Notes under the pieces: model-generated
The model's database searches: none
What the model saw: the letters and a program-made list of their open reading frames with translations, nothing else
What the model was told of the DNA's origin: nothing
In this document: positions 50,634-59,267 of the stretch, piece after piece
How positions within the stretch are numbered: position 1 is the stretch's first letter
Layout: every line of letters begins with the position of its first letter
Assembly: GCA_038212015.1 (NCBI GenBank)
Contig: JBBQUY010000004.1
Coordinates: forward strand, 7,989 to 71,988
Source: JAGQUL01 sp038212015
GTDB taxonomy: Bacteria > Actinomycetota > Thermoleophilia > Gaiellales > SKUG01
Direction of reading: 5' to 3'
Length of the DNA stretch: 64,000 nucleotides
Made by a program: the position numbers and the translations under genes

Positions 50634-51950
50634 TCAGCCGAACCAGGAGCGGTTGGCACGCATCGAGGCCCGAACGCCGTCGCGGAACGCTGCCGGGCTG
50701 GTCCGAAGTGCGCGCCGTACCGCGACGCGAGGCGCGACGCCGTCGCCCAGCAGGGAATAGAAGCGAACTGCGTTCGCGTGCCCGTACTCGGACTCGATGT
50801 GGTCGGCCACGAGCATGCCGAGTCGGTAGCCCACGGGTCCGTCGAGGTCTTCGAAGGCGTCCGCCTCGAAGAGGAGCGTGTCCAGGTCGACCGTCCCGGA
50901 TTCGACCATCGCGACGGCCGGCCCGTTCTCGATGTAGTAGCTGCCCGTGGCGACGACCTCGTGGTTGCCTTCCCATTCGGCGAGCCCCTCGAGGTAGAGC
51001 TCGTACCCGTATGCGCGTCCAAGCTTGGAGGTCGCCAGGTGCGTCAGCTCGTGTCGCAGCAGGTCGCGCTGCCCAAACCACGTGTCGGAGCGGAAATTCG
51101 GGAGCAGGATCGCCATGTGGCGATCGTCGTAGGCGGTACCGATCGCGTCGCTCGGCATGGCTGCCGTGTCGAAGACGCGGCTGACGCGCGCACGTGACGG
51201 CACGAGCGCGACGAACGCCGCGCGACCCGCCGATAGGCCTCGGTATCGTCGGCGAACGTCGGCGTGCAGTTCGTGGACGGTCGCGGCGACGTCGCGTGCG
51301 ATCCACGCATCCGCCGCCGGGGCGACGACACCGACGTTGCCGCGCCGCACGTACACCACATCGCCCGCGAGTCCGAGCAGTCCGCCGCGCTCGAGCGTGA
51401 CGCGCTCGACATGCCAGCGCGTCACGATGCCGCTGCCTGCTTCGCCCCACGGACGCACGTCGAACGCGACTTCGCTCGTCGGCGTTGCGAATTCGGGTGC
51501 ATCCCCGGCGATCGGTCGCACGTCGACGATCACTTCCACCCGCCACGGATCGAGCGGCTCGTCAGGCGTGCGCACGAACGCCTCGACCTTGAGCTCGGCC
51601 CGTGGAATGCCGTCGAGCGCTCGCCTGACTCCATTCACGCCGGCTGCGCCACGCATCGATGCAAGCGTCCGGGGCAGGCGAGCCGCAGACTGGCTGCCGG
51701 CAAGGCCGCGGACCGCTGCGAGCACGTCGCGTTCCAGTCGCGCCTCGTTGATGCCGAGCATCGCCTCGCCGCTGACGAGGTCGCGTGCGGAGAACTGCTG
51801 GACGTCGATGTCATAGGGCTCGTCGGAGCCGAGACCAGGCAGTGCGGGCAGCGCAGCCGAGGTATCGAGGGTCGTCGCCGTCGCGGCGACCCCGACGGTC
51901 GCGATGACGAGCACGACGAGGACATACAACCTGCGTGGGTCGACAAGCAT
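50634..51950 (-). CDS. Secreted/membrane-anchored gluzincin (MA-type) peptidase
   Basis: 438 residues: a signal/anchor helix (LYVLVVLVIATVGVAA), a long N-terminal half of unknown fold with NTF2-like strands, and a zinc peptidase segment DLLRHELTHLAT (HExxH at about residue 300) with the third ligand Glu in LYLEGLAEWEG downstream. The Zn site is complete, so an active extracytoplasmic peptidase is likely. The ATG at 51950 is preferred over the TTG at 51959 because it begins the helix. Substrate unknown. On the same strand as pilT but 108 nt before it. Confidence 0.78.
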   Translation of the reverse strand: MLVDPRRLYVLVVLVIATVGVAATATTLDTSAALPALPGLGSDEPYDIDVQQFSARDLVSGEAMLGINEARLERDVLAAVRGLAGSQSAARLPRTLASMRGAAGVNGVRRALDGIPRAELKVEAFVRTPDEPLDPWRVEVIVDVRPIAGDAPEFATPTSEVAFDVRPWGEAGSGIVTRWHVERVTLERGGLLGLAGDVVYVRRGNVGVVAPAADAWIARDVAATVHELHADVRRRYRGLSAGRAAFVALVPSRARVSRVFDTAAMPSDAIGTAYDDRHMAILLPNFRSDTWFGQRDLLRHELTHLATSKLGRAYGYELYLEGLAEWEGNHEVVATGSYYIENGPAVAMVESGTVDLDTLLFEADAFEDLDGPVGYRLGMLVADHIESEYGHANAVRFYSLLGDGVAPRVAVRRALRTSPAAFRDGVRASMRANRSWFG

Positions 51951-52024
51951 CCCGAGCAATGTCGACCAAGCTGCACGAAATCTTGATCACACGCGTCAAC
52001 TTGATGATTCGATCGGAGCAACGA

Positions 52025-52055
52025 CGAGGCCCGGACCTGACTGGTCCGGGCCTCG
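52025..52055 (-). terminator. 13-bp perfect hairpin after primary sigma gene
   Basis: Arms 52025-52037 and 52043-52055 pair perfectly over 13 bp with a 5-nt loop, 28 nt after the sigma stop. No T-run, but strong enough to terminate. Confidence 0.72.
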
Positions 52056-52082
52056 CGTGACCTTCGTCGCGTCGTGCGTGGC

Positions 52083-53204
52083 TCAGGCCGCGAACTCGCG
52101 CAGCGCCTGCGCCTCACCGAGCGCTTCCAGCTTGCGAAGCGCCTGGTTCTCGATCTGGCGGATCCGCTCGCGGGTGACGCCGAACTCGCGTCCAACCTCG
52201 TCCAGCGTGCGGGGATGCTCGCCGCCCAGGCCGTAGCGCAGCTCAAGCACCCGACGCTCACGCTGGCTCAGGCTCAGCAGCACGCGGCGCAACGTCTCGG
52301 CGCGTGCGTCGTCGGCTGCGTGATCCTCGGGTGCGGGCGCGGTGTTGTCCGCCACGAACTGGCCGAACTCCGAGTCCTCGTCGTCGCCCACCGGGCGGTC
52401 GAGGCTCATCGGTGCCTGCATCGAGTGCTTGATCTGCTCGACCTCGTCGAGCGGCATCTCCAGCTCGGTGGCGATCTCCGCAAGCGTGGGCTCGCGACCG
52501 AGCTCCGCGACGAGGCGGCGCTCCGTGCGACCGATGCGGTTCACCTTCTCGACGACGTGCACGGGCATGCGGATCGTCCGACCCTTGTCCGCGAGCGCGC
52601 GGGCAACGGCCTGGCGGATCCACCACGTCGCGTACGTCGAGAACTTGAAGCCCTTGCGCCAGTCGAACTTCTCGACCGCTCGCACGAGTCCGATCGTGCC
52701 CTCCTGGATGAGGTCGAGGAACCCGAGCCCCTGTCCACGGTAGTGCTTGGCGATCGAGACGACGAGACGAAGGTTCGCCTCGATCATCTGCTGCTTCGCG
52801 ACGTCACTGCCCGCCTCGTACGCCTGCGCGAGCTCGACCTCCTGCTTGGCCGTCAGGAGCGGCACGCGGCCGATCTCCTTGAGGTACATCTGCAGGGAGT
52901 CGGTCGTCTGCGGCTTGACGGTCGCGCGAGCACGCGCAAGCGCCTTGGTGAGCGTGTCCTGCGGCGCGGGGCGCGCAGGCTCAAGCTCCGTCTCACCGAC
53001 GTCGTTGACTTCGATGCCGCGCTCTTCGACGAGGGCGACGAGCTGTGCAAGCTGGTCGTCGTTCAGCTCATTGTCCTGAGCGAATCGAAGCAGGTCGGGG
53101 TGTGCGATGCCGGCTTCGATCGCCGCGGGGTCCGCGTCAATGCGTGCCAGATACTCCTGGACCTCTTCAAGCTCTGCTGCGTTCACAAGCATGGTGCTGC
53201 TCAC
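52083..53204 (-). CDS. sigA: Primary sigma-70 factor
   Basis: 373 residues. Region 1.2 and 2 are complete (QMYLKEIGRVPLLT, HYRGQGLGFLDLIQEGTIGL, FKFSTYATWWIRQAV), region 3 and region 4 end in RERIRQIENQALRKL. This is the RpoD/SigA type rather than an ECF factor, and would recognise the TAnnnT hexamers seen before many genes here. The GTG at 53204 has AGGAGG 12 nt upstream; ATG at 53192 is possible. Its promoter is likely TATAGT at 53298-53303. Confidence 0.9.
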   Translation of the reverse strand: MSSTMLVNAAELEEVQEYLARIDADPAAIEAGIAHPDLLRFAQDNELNDDQLAQLVALVEERGIEVNDVGETELEPARPAPQDTLTKALARARATVKPQTTDSLQMYLKEIGRVPLLTAKQEVELAQAYEAGSDVAKQQMIEANLRLVVSIAKHYRGQGLGFLDLIQEGTIGLVRAVEKFDWRKGFKFSTYATWWIRQAVARALADKGRTIRMPVHVVEKVNRIGRTERRLVAELGREPTLAEIATELEMPLDEVEQIKHSMQAPMSLDRPVGDDEDSEFGQFVADNTAPAPEDHAADDARAETLRRVLLSLSQRERRVLELRYGLGGEHPRTLDEVGREFGVTRERIRQIENQALRKLEALGEAQALREFAA

Positions 53205-53297
53205 GTGGTCTTCGTGCCTCCTGGGGCCGGGGCGCGCTTCCTTCGCACTCATGCCAGCCCTCGTGTTTGGGGTGCGCGATTCTTGGCGCACCCAATA

Positions 53298-53303
53298 ACT
53301 ATA
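53298..53303 (-). promoter_or_regulatory. Putative -10 of the sigma gene
   Basis: TATAGT on the minus strand, preceded by GGG, about 95 nt before the GTG start. No clear -35. Confidence 0.45.
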
Positions 53304-53473
53304 CCCGGCATTGCCTCGTAACTACACCTGTTGAAGTTACGTGGCTTGCAGGATCATACAGGTTCGTGATTCGTCACTCACATTCGGCGGCGCAGAACTG
53401 CGAGAAACTATCGTTGCTCCAGCCACCACTATCGGTTGTTTCGGCGGAAACTCAAGCGGGACTTCGATCATTC

Positions 53474-53513
53474 GCCCCGACGGGGCTCGAACCGAACGAA
53501 TTCCTTATTCGTT
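53474..53513 (-). terminator. Two adjacent hairpins downstream of the TPR-like gene
   Basis: GCCCC-GAC-GGGGC (53474-53486) and AACGAAT-5 nt-ATTCGTT (53495-53513). Likely end the upstream minus-strand transcript. Confidence 0.4.
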
Positions 53514-53593
53514 ATAGCGTGCGATTTCGATGACGCAACCCTGTATCCCGCAGGGCCCCACCCGGTTCACGACCCCGCACCAGCCAGATACGT

Positions 53594-54613
53594 TCAGCTG
53601 CAGAGTTCGGATTCGATCGGGACCGCGAGCCGACGGGTGCCGGCATCGACGCTCGTCCTTGTGCTCGTCTGGAGCGCGGTGCAACCTGCGGCGCGCTCAC
53701 CACCGCCCCACAGCTCCGCGAGCGTGGCCATGAGCCGCGCTCGATCGCGAACGGCAGCGGGCTCCCGGCCGCGTGCGATCGCATCGAGTCGATCGACGAC
53801 GGCGTCCGGATCATCCTTGTCGAAGCCCGCTGCTACGACCGCCACCCCGGTCAGGCCACGCGAGCCGGCGAGCGCCTCGGACCGCGTCCGAACCTCGAGC
53901 GCGTCCCCGCGCTGGACCGCTCCGAGCAGAGCACGAACCTGCGCGCGATCGCCGGCGGGCACCTCGTTCGGCGCGACGAGCACCGGCAGGTCCCCCTTGA
54001 AGGCATCCGGATGCAGCAGGTCGTTCGCGAGCCGCGCCATACGCAGCGACGTGGGATCGGCCGCCGCGTGACCGAGCCGCACGGCGTCACGCAGCGACTG
54101 GCGCGATGCACGCGGATCTTCGAGCAGCGACTGCACCAGCCCCAGGTGCAGCGCGGCCAGCGCGCTGTCGGGGTATTCCCGAACCAGCTGGCGAAGATCG
54201 CGTTCGACGGAGACCGGGCCGGTCGAGCGCCAGCGCGACAGCACGAGCCCGACCTGACCCGCGACGCCATCCTGGTCTTCGGCGACGACGTTGGTGAACT
54301 CGCTGCGTGCCCCGTCCAGGTCGCCCGAAGCGAGCTGGACGGCCGCCTTCGCGAGCGGCGAGTCGTCCGGTGTGTCGCTCGGCAACGCGAGCGGTGGCGG
54401 CTGCTTCGGAAATCCAGCGTCGGCTGGCTTGGGCGACGGACCCACCATCGCGACGGCGACGAGCACGAGCAGTGCGGCGGCGAAGACCGAGGCGCCGAGC
54501 CGGACCGCGGGTCGGGAGCGCCAGCTCCGATTCGCGGTGGGATCGGGCGACGGCGCGTCGGATTCCCGCGGCATGTCGCGATCCGGGGTCGGCGTGTGCA
54601 CGGCGTCGTCCAT
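53594..54613 (-). CDS. TPR-like membrane-anchored protein
   Basis: 339 residues: polar N-terminus, one membrane helix (VRLGASVFAAALLVLVAVAMVG, about 40-61), then a helical tail with TPR-like pattern (AAVQLASGDLDGARSEFTNV, YPDSALAALHLGLVQSLLEDP). TPR repeats bind proteins; partner unknown. ATG at 54613 has TACGAT 7 nt upstream. Divergent from the coiled-coil secreted protein gene. Confidence 0.7.
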   Translation of the reverse strand: MDDAVHTPTPDRDMPRESDAPSPDPTANRSWRSRPAVRLGASVFAAALLVLVAVAMVGPSPKPADAGFPKQPPPLALPSDTPDDSPLAKAAVQLASGDLDGARSEFTNVVAEDQDGVAGQVGLVLSRWRSTGPVSVERDLRQLVREYPDSALAALHLGLVQSLLEDPRASRQSLRDAVRLGHAAADPTSLRMARLANDLLHPDAFKGDLPVLVAPNEVPAGDRAQVRALLGAVQRGDALEVRTRSEALAGSRGLTGVAVVAAGFDKDDPDAVVDRLDAIARGREPAAVRDRARLMATLAELWGGGERAAGCTALQTSTRTSVDAGTRRLAVPIESELCS

Positions 54614-54620
54614 CGGGTCG

Positions 54621-54626
54621 ATCGTA
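54621..54626 (-). promoter_or_regulatory. Putative -10 hexamer, leaderless TPR-like gene
   Basis: TACGAT (minus strand) lies 7 nt before the ATG. Confidence 0.4.
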
Positions 54627-54762
54627 TCGTGCCGGTCGCGTCGTCGCGGAGCGTGTCTCGTGCGTGGGCGCTCGTGCAGGCGAGTGTGCATGCGCTGGTG
54701 GGGTCAAGCCCGCTCGCGCCCGTGCCGATGCACGCATGGAAGGCGCGCAGGCGCCCGTGACC

Positions 54763-56007
54763 ATGCTCGATCCACGCCCACGAACCCACGCCCACCGCCG
54801 CTTCCTGCCGGCACTGCTCGTTGCGCTCGGCGCGACGGCTGCGCTGTGCGCGCCGCTGGCGGTTGCAAAGACCGTCGAGTTTCGCTCGACCGCGCCGTCG
54901 CGCATCGACCTGGGCCTGCCGCAACCCAAGCTCGGCGTGACCGGCAAGGTCAAGTTCTCCTACGACGCGGCCGACCGCAAGGCCATCGCGGCGGCGAAGA
55001 AGTCCCAGGAACTGCTCGGCCAGGCCAGCGAGCGCAGCGATGCGGCGGCTCGAGCCGATCGCCGGATCGCCGCGATCGAGCAGCTGCTCGCGGACGTGCA
55101 GGGCGACAAGGACCGGCTCGAAGCGATCATCCATGAACGGCTCGTCGAGCAGTACAAGGAAGGCGACGACGCCAACCTGCGCTTCCTGCTGAGCGGCTCC
55201 GGGCTGTCCGACCTCGTGGCTCGTGGTCGGGTGCTCGATGCGCAGTCCGCCCAGGACCGCCGCGCGATCGACGAGTACGAGATCACCGTCGCTCGCGTCG
55301 AGCAGTACAAGGCCGTCCTGGAAGAGCTGCGCGACATCAACGGCGACCAGGCCCGCAGCCTGCAGGATCGCGCCGACCGTCTCGACCAGGTGCTCGTCGC
55401 CGCAAAGGTCGGACATGACGAGGCGCCCGAAGCGACGACCGGCAAGAACGCGCCCAAGGGCGTGAAGGGCACGTGGTACGTCATGGACGGTGCGTTCACC
55501 GCGCAGCTGTTCATGCCGAATGCCGGTTCCGGCTACGACGGCGGCTCCCGCTCACCGGCTCGCGCCGCAACACCGCAGCAGATCCAGATGGTGCTCACCG
55601 ACAAGCGCGTCGACCTGGATGCATCCGGCTACCAGGACGTGCTCACCGGCCAGATCGACGGCCGCATCCTCGACTCGATGCTCGCTGCGGCCCAGCAGTT
55701 CGGCTACATCAAGATCACGTCGCTCAAGCGTGACCACGGCACGTACACGTCGAGCGGCAACGTCTCGGCGCACGCGTACGGCTGCGCGATGGACATCGGC
55801 ACGATCGGCTCCACCTACATCACCGGCGGGGCGCAGACGCCGGGCGGCGAGGTGAACCAGGCAGTGCTGTTCTTCGCTGGTCTCGGCGCGGCGACCGGCA
55901 AGCCCGATCTCGCCCCGCACCAGGTCATCTCGCTGTTCGACCTCGGTGGTGCGACGCTCGCCATGGGCGACCATGACGACCACATCCACGTCGGCTACAG
56001 CTGCTAG
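54763..56007 (+). CDS. Secreted coiled-coil protein with M15-like C-terminal domain
   Basis: 414 residues. Signal peptide (FLPALLVALGATAALCAPLAVA), then about 150 residues of charged coiled coil (RKAIAAAKKSQELLGQA to LQDRADRLDQVLVAA), typical of peptidoglycan-hydrolase partners such as EnvC/RipA, then a C-terminal domain with SAHAYGCAMDIGTIG and DHDDHIHVGY, the SxHxxGxAxDI and DHxHV zinc motifs of peptidase M15/VanY-like enzymes. Likely a cell-wall peptide-cleaving or recognition protein. ATG at 54763; in-frame ATG 54736 possible. Tail overlaps the convergent VOC gene by 4 nt. Confidence 0.8.
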   Translation: MLDPRPRTHAHRRFLPALLVALGATAALCAPLAVAKTVEFRSTAPSRIDLGLPQPKLGVTGKVKFSYDAADRKAIAAAKKSQELLGQASERSDAAARADRRIAAIEQLLADVQGDKDRLEAIIHERLVEQYKEGDDANLRFLLSGSGLSDLVARGRVLDAQSAQDRRAIDEYEITVARVEQYKAVLEELRDINGDQARSLQDRADRLDQVLVAAKVGHDEAPEATTGKNAPKGVKGTWYVMDGAFTAQLFMPNAGSGYDGGSRSPARAATPQQIQMVLTDKRVDLDASGYQDVLTGQIDGRILDSMLAAAQQFGYIKITSLKRDHGTYTSSGNVSAHAYGCAMDIGTIGSTYITGGAQTPGGEVNQAVLFFAGLGAATGKPDLAPHQVISLFDLGGATLAMGDHDDHIHVGYSC

Positions 56008-56450
56008 CTCGAAGGCGCGAGTGCCTCAGCGAGCGCGATGAGGATCCCCTCGGGACCGCGCACGTAGCAGAGCCGATACGCATCCACGTACCGAACCACC
56101 TCGGCGCTCACGAGCTGCGCGCCGTGCTCGAGCAGCCGCGTGAGCGTCTCGTCGATGTCGTCGACGCGGAACATCACGCGCAGGTAGCCCAGCGAATTGA
56201 CCGGCGCGCTCCGATGGTCGGCGACCACCTCGGGCTCGAGAAAGCGCGAGAGCTCGATGCGACCGCCGCCGTCCGGCGCGCGCAGCATGGCGATCTCGAC
56301 GCGCTGGTCGCCGAGCCCCGTCACGCGCCCCGCCCACTCGCCTTCCACCATGCCTCGGCCTTCGAGCTCGAGGCCGAGCTGGAGAAAGAACTCGATCGCC
56401 GCGTCGAGATCCTCGACGACGATGCCGACGTTGTCCATGCTGAGCGCCAT
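56004..56450 (-). CDS. VOC (glyoxalase-fold) family protein
   Basis: 148 residues, two beta-alpha-beta-beta-beta modules: MDNVGIVVEDLDAAIEFF LQLGL and the second with YLRVMFRVDDIDETLTRLLE, ending YVRGPEGILIALAEAL. Metal-dependent dioxygenase, isomerase or antibiotic-binding roles are all found in this family. ATG at 56450 has TAGGTT 6 nt upstream. Confidence 0.88.
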   Translation of the reverse strand: MALSMDNVGIVVEDLDAAIEFFLQLGLELEGRGMVEGEWAGRVTGLGDQRVEIAMLRAPDGGGRIELSRFLEPEVVADHRSAPVNSLGYLRVMFRVDDIDETLTRLLEHGAQLVSAEVVRYVDAYRLCYVRGPEGILIALAEALAPSS

Positions 56451-56456
56451 GCTGCG

Positions 56457-56462
56457 AACCTA
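56457..56462 (-). promoter_or_regulatory. Putative -10 hexamer, leaderless VOC gene
   Basis: TAGGTT (minus strand) lies 6 nt before the ATG at 56450. Confidence 0.4.
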
Positions 56463-56493
56463 CAGATCCGCAACCCCCTTGCCACTCGCACGC

Positions 56494-56499
56494 TATAGA
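56494..56499 (+). promoter_or_regulatory. Putative -10 hexamer, leaderless sigma-factor gene
   Basis: TATAGA ends 5 nt before the ATG at 56505; divergent from the VOC promoter. Confidence 0.45.
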
Positions 56500-56504
56500 G
56501 ATCG

Positions 56505-57101
56505 ATGACGAACACGCCGACACGTCCGAGGCGCCCGGTCGATGAACCGACCGACGCGGAGCTCATGCACCGCTCGCTCGACGACGCAGCGGCCTTCGAC
56601 GCAGTATTCACGCGCCACGTGGGCGCGATCTTCGCGTTCGCATGCGCGCGCGTGGGTCCCACCCACGCGGAGGACGTCGCATCGGAAACGTTTGCATCGG
56701 CCTTCCGGTCGCGACGCGCGTTCGACCCGGCGGCATCGAGCGCTCGGCCGTGGCTGTTCGGCATCGCCGCCAACACGCTGCGCCGCCACGCCGAGCATGA
56801 GACCCGCTGGCTGCACAAGCCGCGACTGGAACCCGTGACACGCGCAGGAGATGACGAATCCCTCGCCGACAACCGCATCGATGCGCAGCGTCTCGCACCG
56901 CGGCTTGCGCGCGCCTTGGCGGAGCTGAATCCCGGCGAGCGTGACGTGCTCCTGCTGCACGTGCTCGCCGACATGACGCACGAGCAGATCGCTCAGGCGC
57001 TCAGCATCAGACGCGGCACCGCCAAGTCCCGCCTCAGTCGCGGGCGCGAACGACTTCGAGCAACGCTCGGCCCATTCCACGACGACCCGCAAGGCGGGTG
57101 A
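56505..57101 (+). CDS. ECF-type RNA polymerase sigma factor (copy 1)
   Basis: 198 residues. Region 2 (FTRHVGAIFAFACARVGPTHAEDVASETF) and region 4 (LNPGERDVLLLHVLADMTHEQIAQALSIRRGTAKSRLSRGRERLR). It overlaps the next gene by 4 nt (GTGA). Paralogous to the sigma factor at 59268. Expected to respond to the linked CU044_5270-family membrane protein. Confidence 0.92.
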   Translation: MTNTPTRPRRPVDEPTDAELMHRSLDDAAAFDAVFTRHVGAIFAFACARVGPTHAEDVASETFASAFRSRRAFDPAASSARPWLFGIAANTLRRHAEHETRWLHKPRLEPVTRAGDDESLADNRIDAQRLAPRLARALAELNPGERDVLLLHVLADMTHEQIAQALSIRRGTAKSRLSRGRERLRATLGPFHDDPQGG

Positions 57102-58624
57102 CTGACATGCAGCACGACACCCCTGACATCGACACGACGACACTGCTCGAGGAGCTCGCACCCATGCCCGACGCGGTCGAACGCATGCGCGCGCGCATGC
57201 ACGCTTCCATGGCCCTCGGTGCGGATGCCCCCCTCGCCGCGCGACGTCGCGGATCCCACGGTCGCCGACTGGCGCTGGCGCTGGCTGGTGCCGCCGCGAT
57301 CGCGCTGGCGGTGGCGCTCTCGCCGTTCAGTCAGGATGCGACCGAAGGCCCGTCCGTGCTCGCACCGACCACCGCCGAAGCCGCCCTGGAACAGGCTGCC
57401 GATGCCGCGGGCTCGGTCCCATGGTCGCCGCTCGCCGATGGCGAGTATCACCACACGATGACGACCACGTTCACCCCCGATATCCCGACCCGAAAGAACG
57501 ACCCTCGGAAGAAGATCGACCGGATGTTCTCGTTCGCGGCTCCGAGCTCGGACGAGGCATGGCTCGATGCGGATGGTCGTGGCATCGAGCTCCGGGCCAT
57601 GGGTGGAAACGGCGACCCGGACATGTACCCGGTCGTGCATTCCGGTGGGTTCGGAAGCCAGCCGACCTTCGGTCGTCAATATCCAGTGCGAGACTCCGTG
57701 GACGTCGAGACGAGCCTCCGCCTTGCGGACATGGTCGGCGTCCAGGCCTGGCGACGCGGATCACCCAGTGCAACCGCCGCGAACTGGTACCGGACGCCAC
57801 GCGGATACGGGCGTCGAACGCACCAGACCCAAGACGGCAGCCGCTTCCCGGGCGGCAACTTCGGCGCCTGGCTGCAGATCACCAACTGGAAGGCGACCAA
57901 GGAGCAGATCGATCGCGTCAATGGCGCATCCGACGAGGATCGCGCGGCTGCGATACAGCGACTGCTTGAAGACGTCCCACAGGGCCACGGCGGCTTCACG
58001 GTACCGCCTCAGGGAAAGTACGGCGTCACCATGGCGCAGGTCGCCGAGGAGCAGCGAACCATCCGAGCGGTCGACCTGCTGGGCTCGGCTCCATTGTCGC
58101 CTGACGTTCGTCGCGGCCTGTTCACGTGGCTGTCGCAGCGGTCGATGGCGAAGCTCGCGGGACCGGCTGAAGACCAACTCGGACGAGCCGGCACCGAAGT
58201 GGTGATGGAGCGCATCAACGATCGGATAGCGCCCCCGGTCACCGTCACGATCGACCAGCTCCGCGACGAGTACGGCGGTCCAGGCGGGCAGCGACCAGCG
58301 GGTGCGGTGCGAGGCCCCGCCGTGATTCGCGTCAAGCGCGATCACCAGTATCGGCGCTGGTACATGAGCATCATCTTCGACGAGGCGTCTGGCGAACTGC
58401 TGCAGCACGTGACCTACGCTCGGCAGGAAACCACGGCGCAGCGACCTCGCCTGCAGCGAAACACGATCCGCGGAACAGGGCCGCAGCCGCCGTGGCGCGT
58501 AGCGATGGCTGTCGATCGTCAGGGCATGAGCGACGCGGTGCTCTACAACATCCGCGAACGCACGACCGACATCGCGAACGTCCAGACTGCAGCCTGCGAC
58601 ACCACCCCGCGCATGTGTCGCTGA
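57098..58624 (+). CDS. CU044_5270-family membrane protein (copy 1)
   Basis: 508 residues: cytosolic N-terminus of about 55 residues, one membrane helix (ALALAGAAAIALAVALSP), then a large extracytoplasmic part with SPLADGEYHHTMTTTFTPD and a C-terminal ACDTTPRMCR. This is the family commonly encoded next to sigma factors in Actinomycetota, so an anti-sigma or sensor role is likely. GTG start overlaps the sigma stop. Paralogue at 59881. The conserved C-terminal Cys pair might form a disulfide outside. Confidence 0.83.
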   Translation: MTDMQHDTPDIDTTTLLEELAPMPDAVERMRARMHASMALGADAPLAARRRGSHGRRLALALAGAAAIALAVALSPFSQDATEGPSVLAPTTAEAALEQAADAAGSVPWSPLADGEYHHTMTTTFTPDIPTRKNDPRKKIDRMFSFAAPSSDEAWLDADGRGIELRAMGGNGDPDMYPVVHSGGFGSQPTFGRQYPVRDSVDVETSLRLADMVGVQAWRRGSPSATAANWYRTPRGYGRRTHQTQDGSRFPGGNFGAWLQITNWKATKEQIDRVNGASDEDRAAAIQRLLEDVPQGHGGFTVPPQGKYGVTMAQVAEEQRTIRAVDLLGSAPLSPDVRRGLFTWLSQRSMAKLAGPAEDQLGRAGTEVVMERINDRIAPPVTVTIDQLRDEYGGPGGQRPAGAVRGPAVIRVKRDHQYRRWYMSIIFDEASGELLQHVTYARQETTAQRPRLQRNTIRGTGPQPPWRVAMAVDRQGMSDAVLYNIRERTTDIANVQTAACDTTPRMCR

Positions 58625-58645
58625 CGGAGTCGTCAGAATGCACGG

Positions 58646-59218
58646 ATGAACCAGCAGACGTCGCCGCAGCTCTATCACCAGGTCCTCCACTCGGCCGAGG
58701 ACGTCACAGCACGCATCGACGAGATGGCTGCCGAACTGATCGAGCGCTATCGCGGCCAGCAGCCGCTGTTCGTGTGCCTGCTGCGCGGCGGCGCTCCGTT
58801 CGCCGCGCAGCTCATGTTCGCGGTCGCTCGGCTCGACCCGACGTTTCATCCGGAGCTCGACTACATGACCGTCCGCACCTATGCCAGCGAACGTTCGGCG
58901 AGCCACCCCGAACTCGTGATGGGCCTGGCGCCCGGCACGGACGTGATGGGACGCACGGTGGTGATGCTCGACGACGTGCTCGACAAGGGGCACACCGCCG
59001 GCTTCACGTCCGGCTACCTACGCCTGCTCGGCGCGGCGAACGTCGATCTCGTGGTGCTCATGCAGAAGCGGTGCGAGCGCGAGCACTATCCGAACGCATC
59101 GATCTACGGTTTCCTCGCACCTGACGAGTGGCTCACCGGGATGGGCATGGACGACGTGCGCATCGCGCGCGAAGCGAACCGCTGGCTCGGCGAGCTGGCC
59201 GTCGCCAACGGCGAATAG
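58646..59218 (+). CDS. hpt: Hypoxanthine-guanine phosphoribosyltransferase
   Basis: 190 residues. PRPP-binding loop VVMLDDVLDKGHTAGF (about 110-125), the N-terminal FVCLLRGGAPFAAQL and C-terminal DEWLTGMGMDD match HPRT. Salvages purine bases. Position between two duplicated sigma cassettes is unusual. No ribosome binding site is obvious; the start is 21 nt after the preceding stop. Confidence 0.88.
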   Translation: MNQQTSPQLYHQVLHSAEDVTARIDEMAAELIERYRGQQPLFVCLLRGGAPFAAQLMFAVARLDPTFHPELDYMTVRTYASERSASHPELVMGLAPGTDVMGRTVVMLDDVLDKGHTAGFTSGYLRLLGAANVDLVVLMQKRCEREHYPNASIYGFLAPDEWLTGMGMDDVRIAREANRWLGELAVANGE

Positions 59219-59225
59219 CGGACTG

Positions 59226-59238
59226 GGTTGCTGCAACC
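59226..59238. promoter_or_regulatory. Possible operator, 6-bp palindrome
   Basis: GGTTGC-T-GCAACC, 30 nt before the second sigma start. Might bind a regulator. Confidence 0.3.
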
Positions 59239-59267
59239 AGTTCGCAGCGACCGTCCAATAGCTGTCG

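Larger units (their letters stand above)
53205..53593. other. 389-bp non-coding region, lower GC
   Basis: Between the sigma gene and the TPR-like gene; noticeably more A/T-rich than its surroundings. Holds a TATAGT box for sigma (minus strand, 53298-53303), two hairpins (53474-53486 and 53495-53513), and no credible ORF on either strand. No tRNA or known ncRNA could be matched by eye. Confidence 0.4.

Noticed and set aside
53482..53494. GGCTCGAACC-like string (reverse complement resembles a tRNA T-arm) in the sigma upstream region
   Set aside because: The flanking bases do not form the 5-bp T-stem, and no acceptor or anticodon stem could be built on either strand.
54613..54763. Looked for a ydaO-type c-di-AMP riboswitch before the cell-wall protein gene
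   Set aside because: The gap is too short and lacks the conserved elements.
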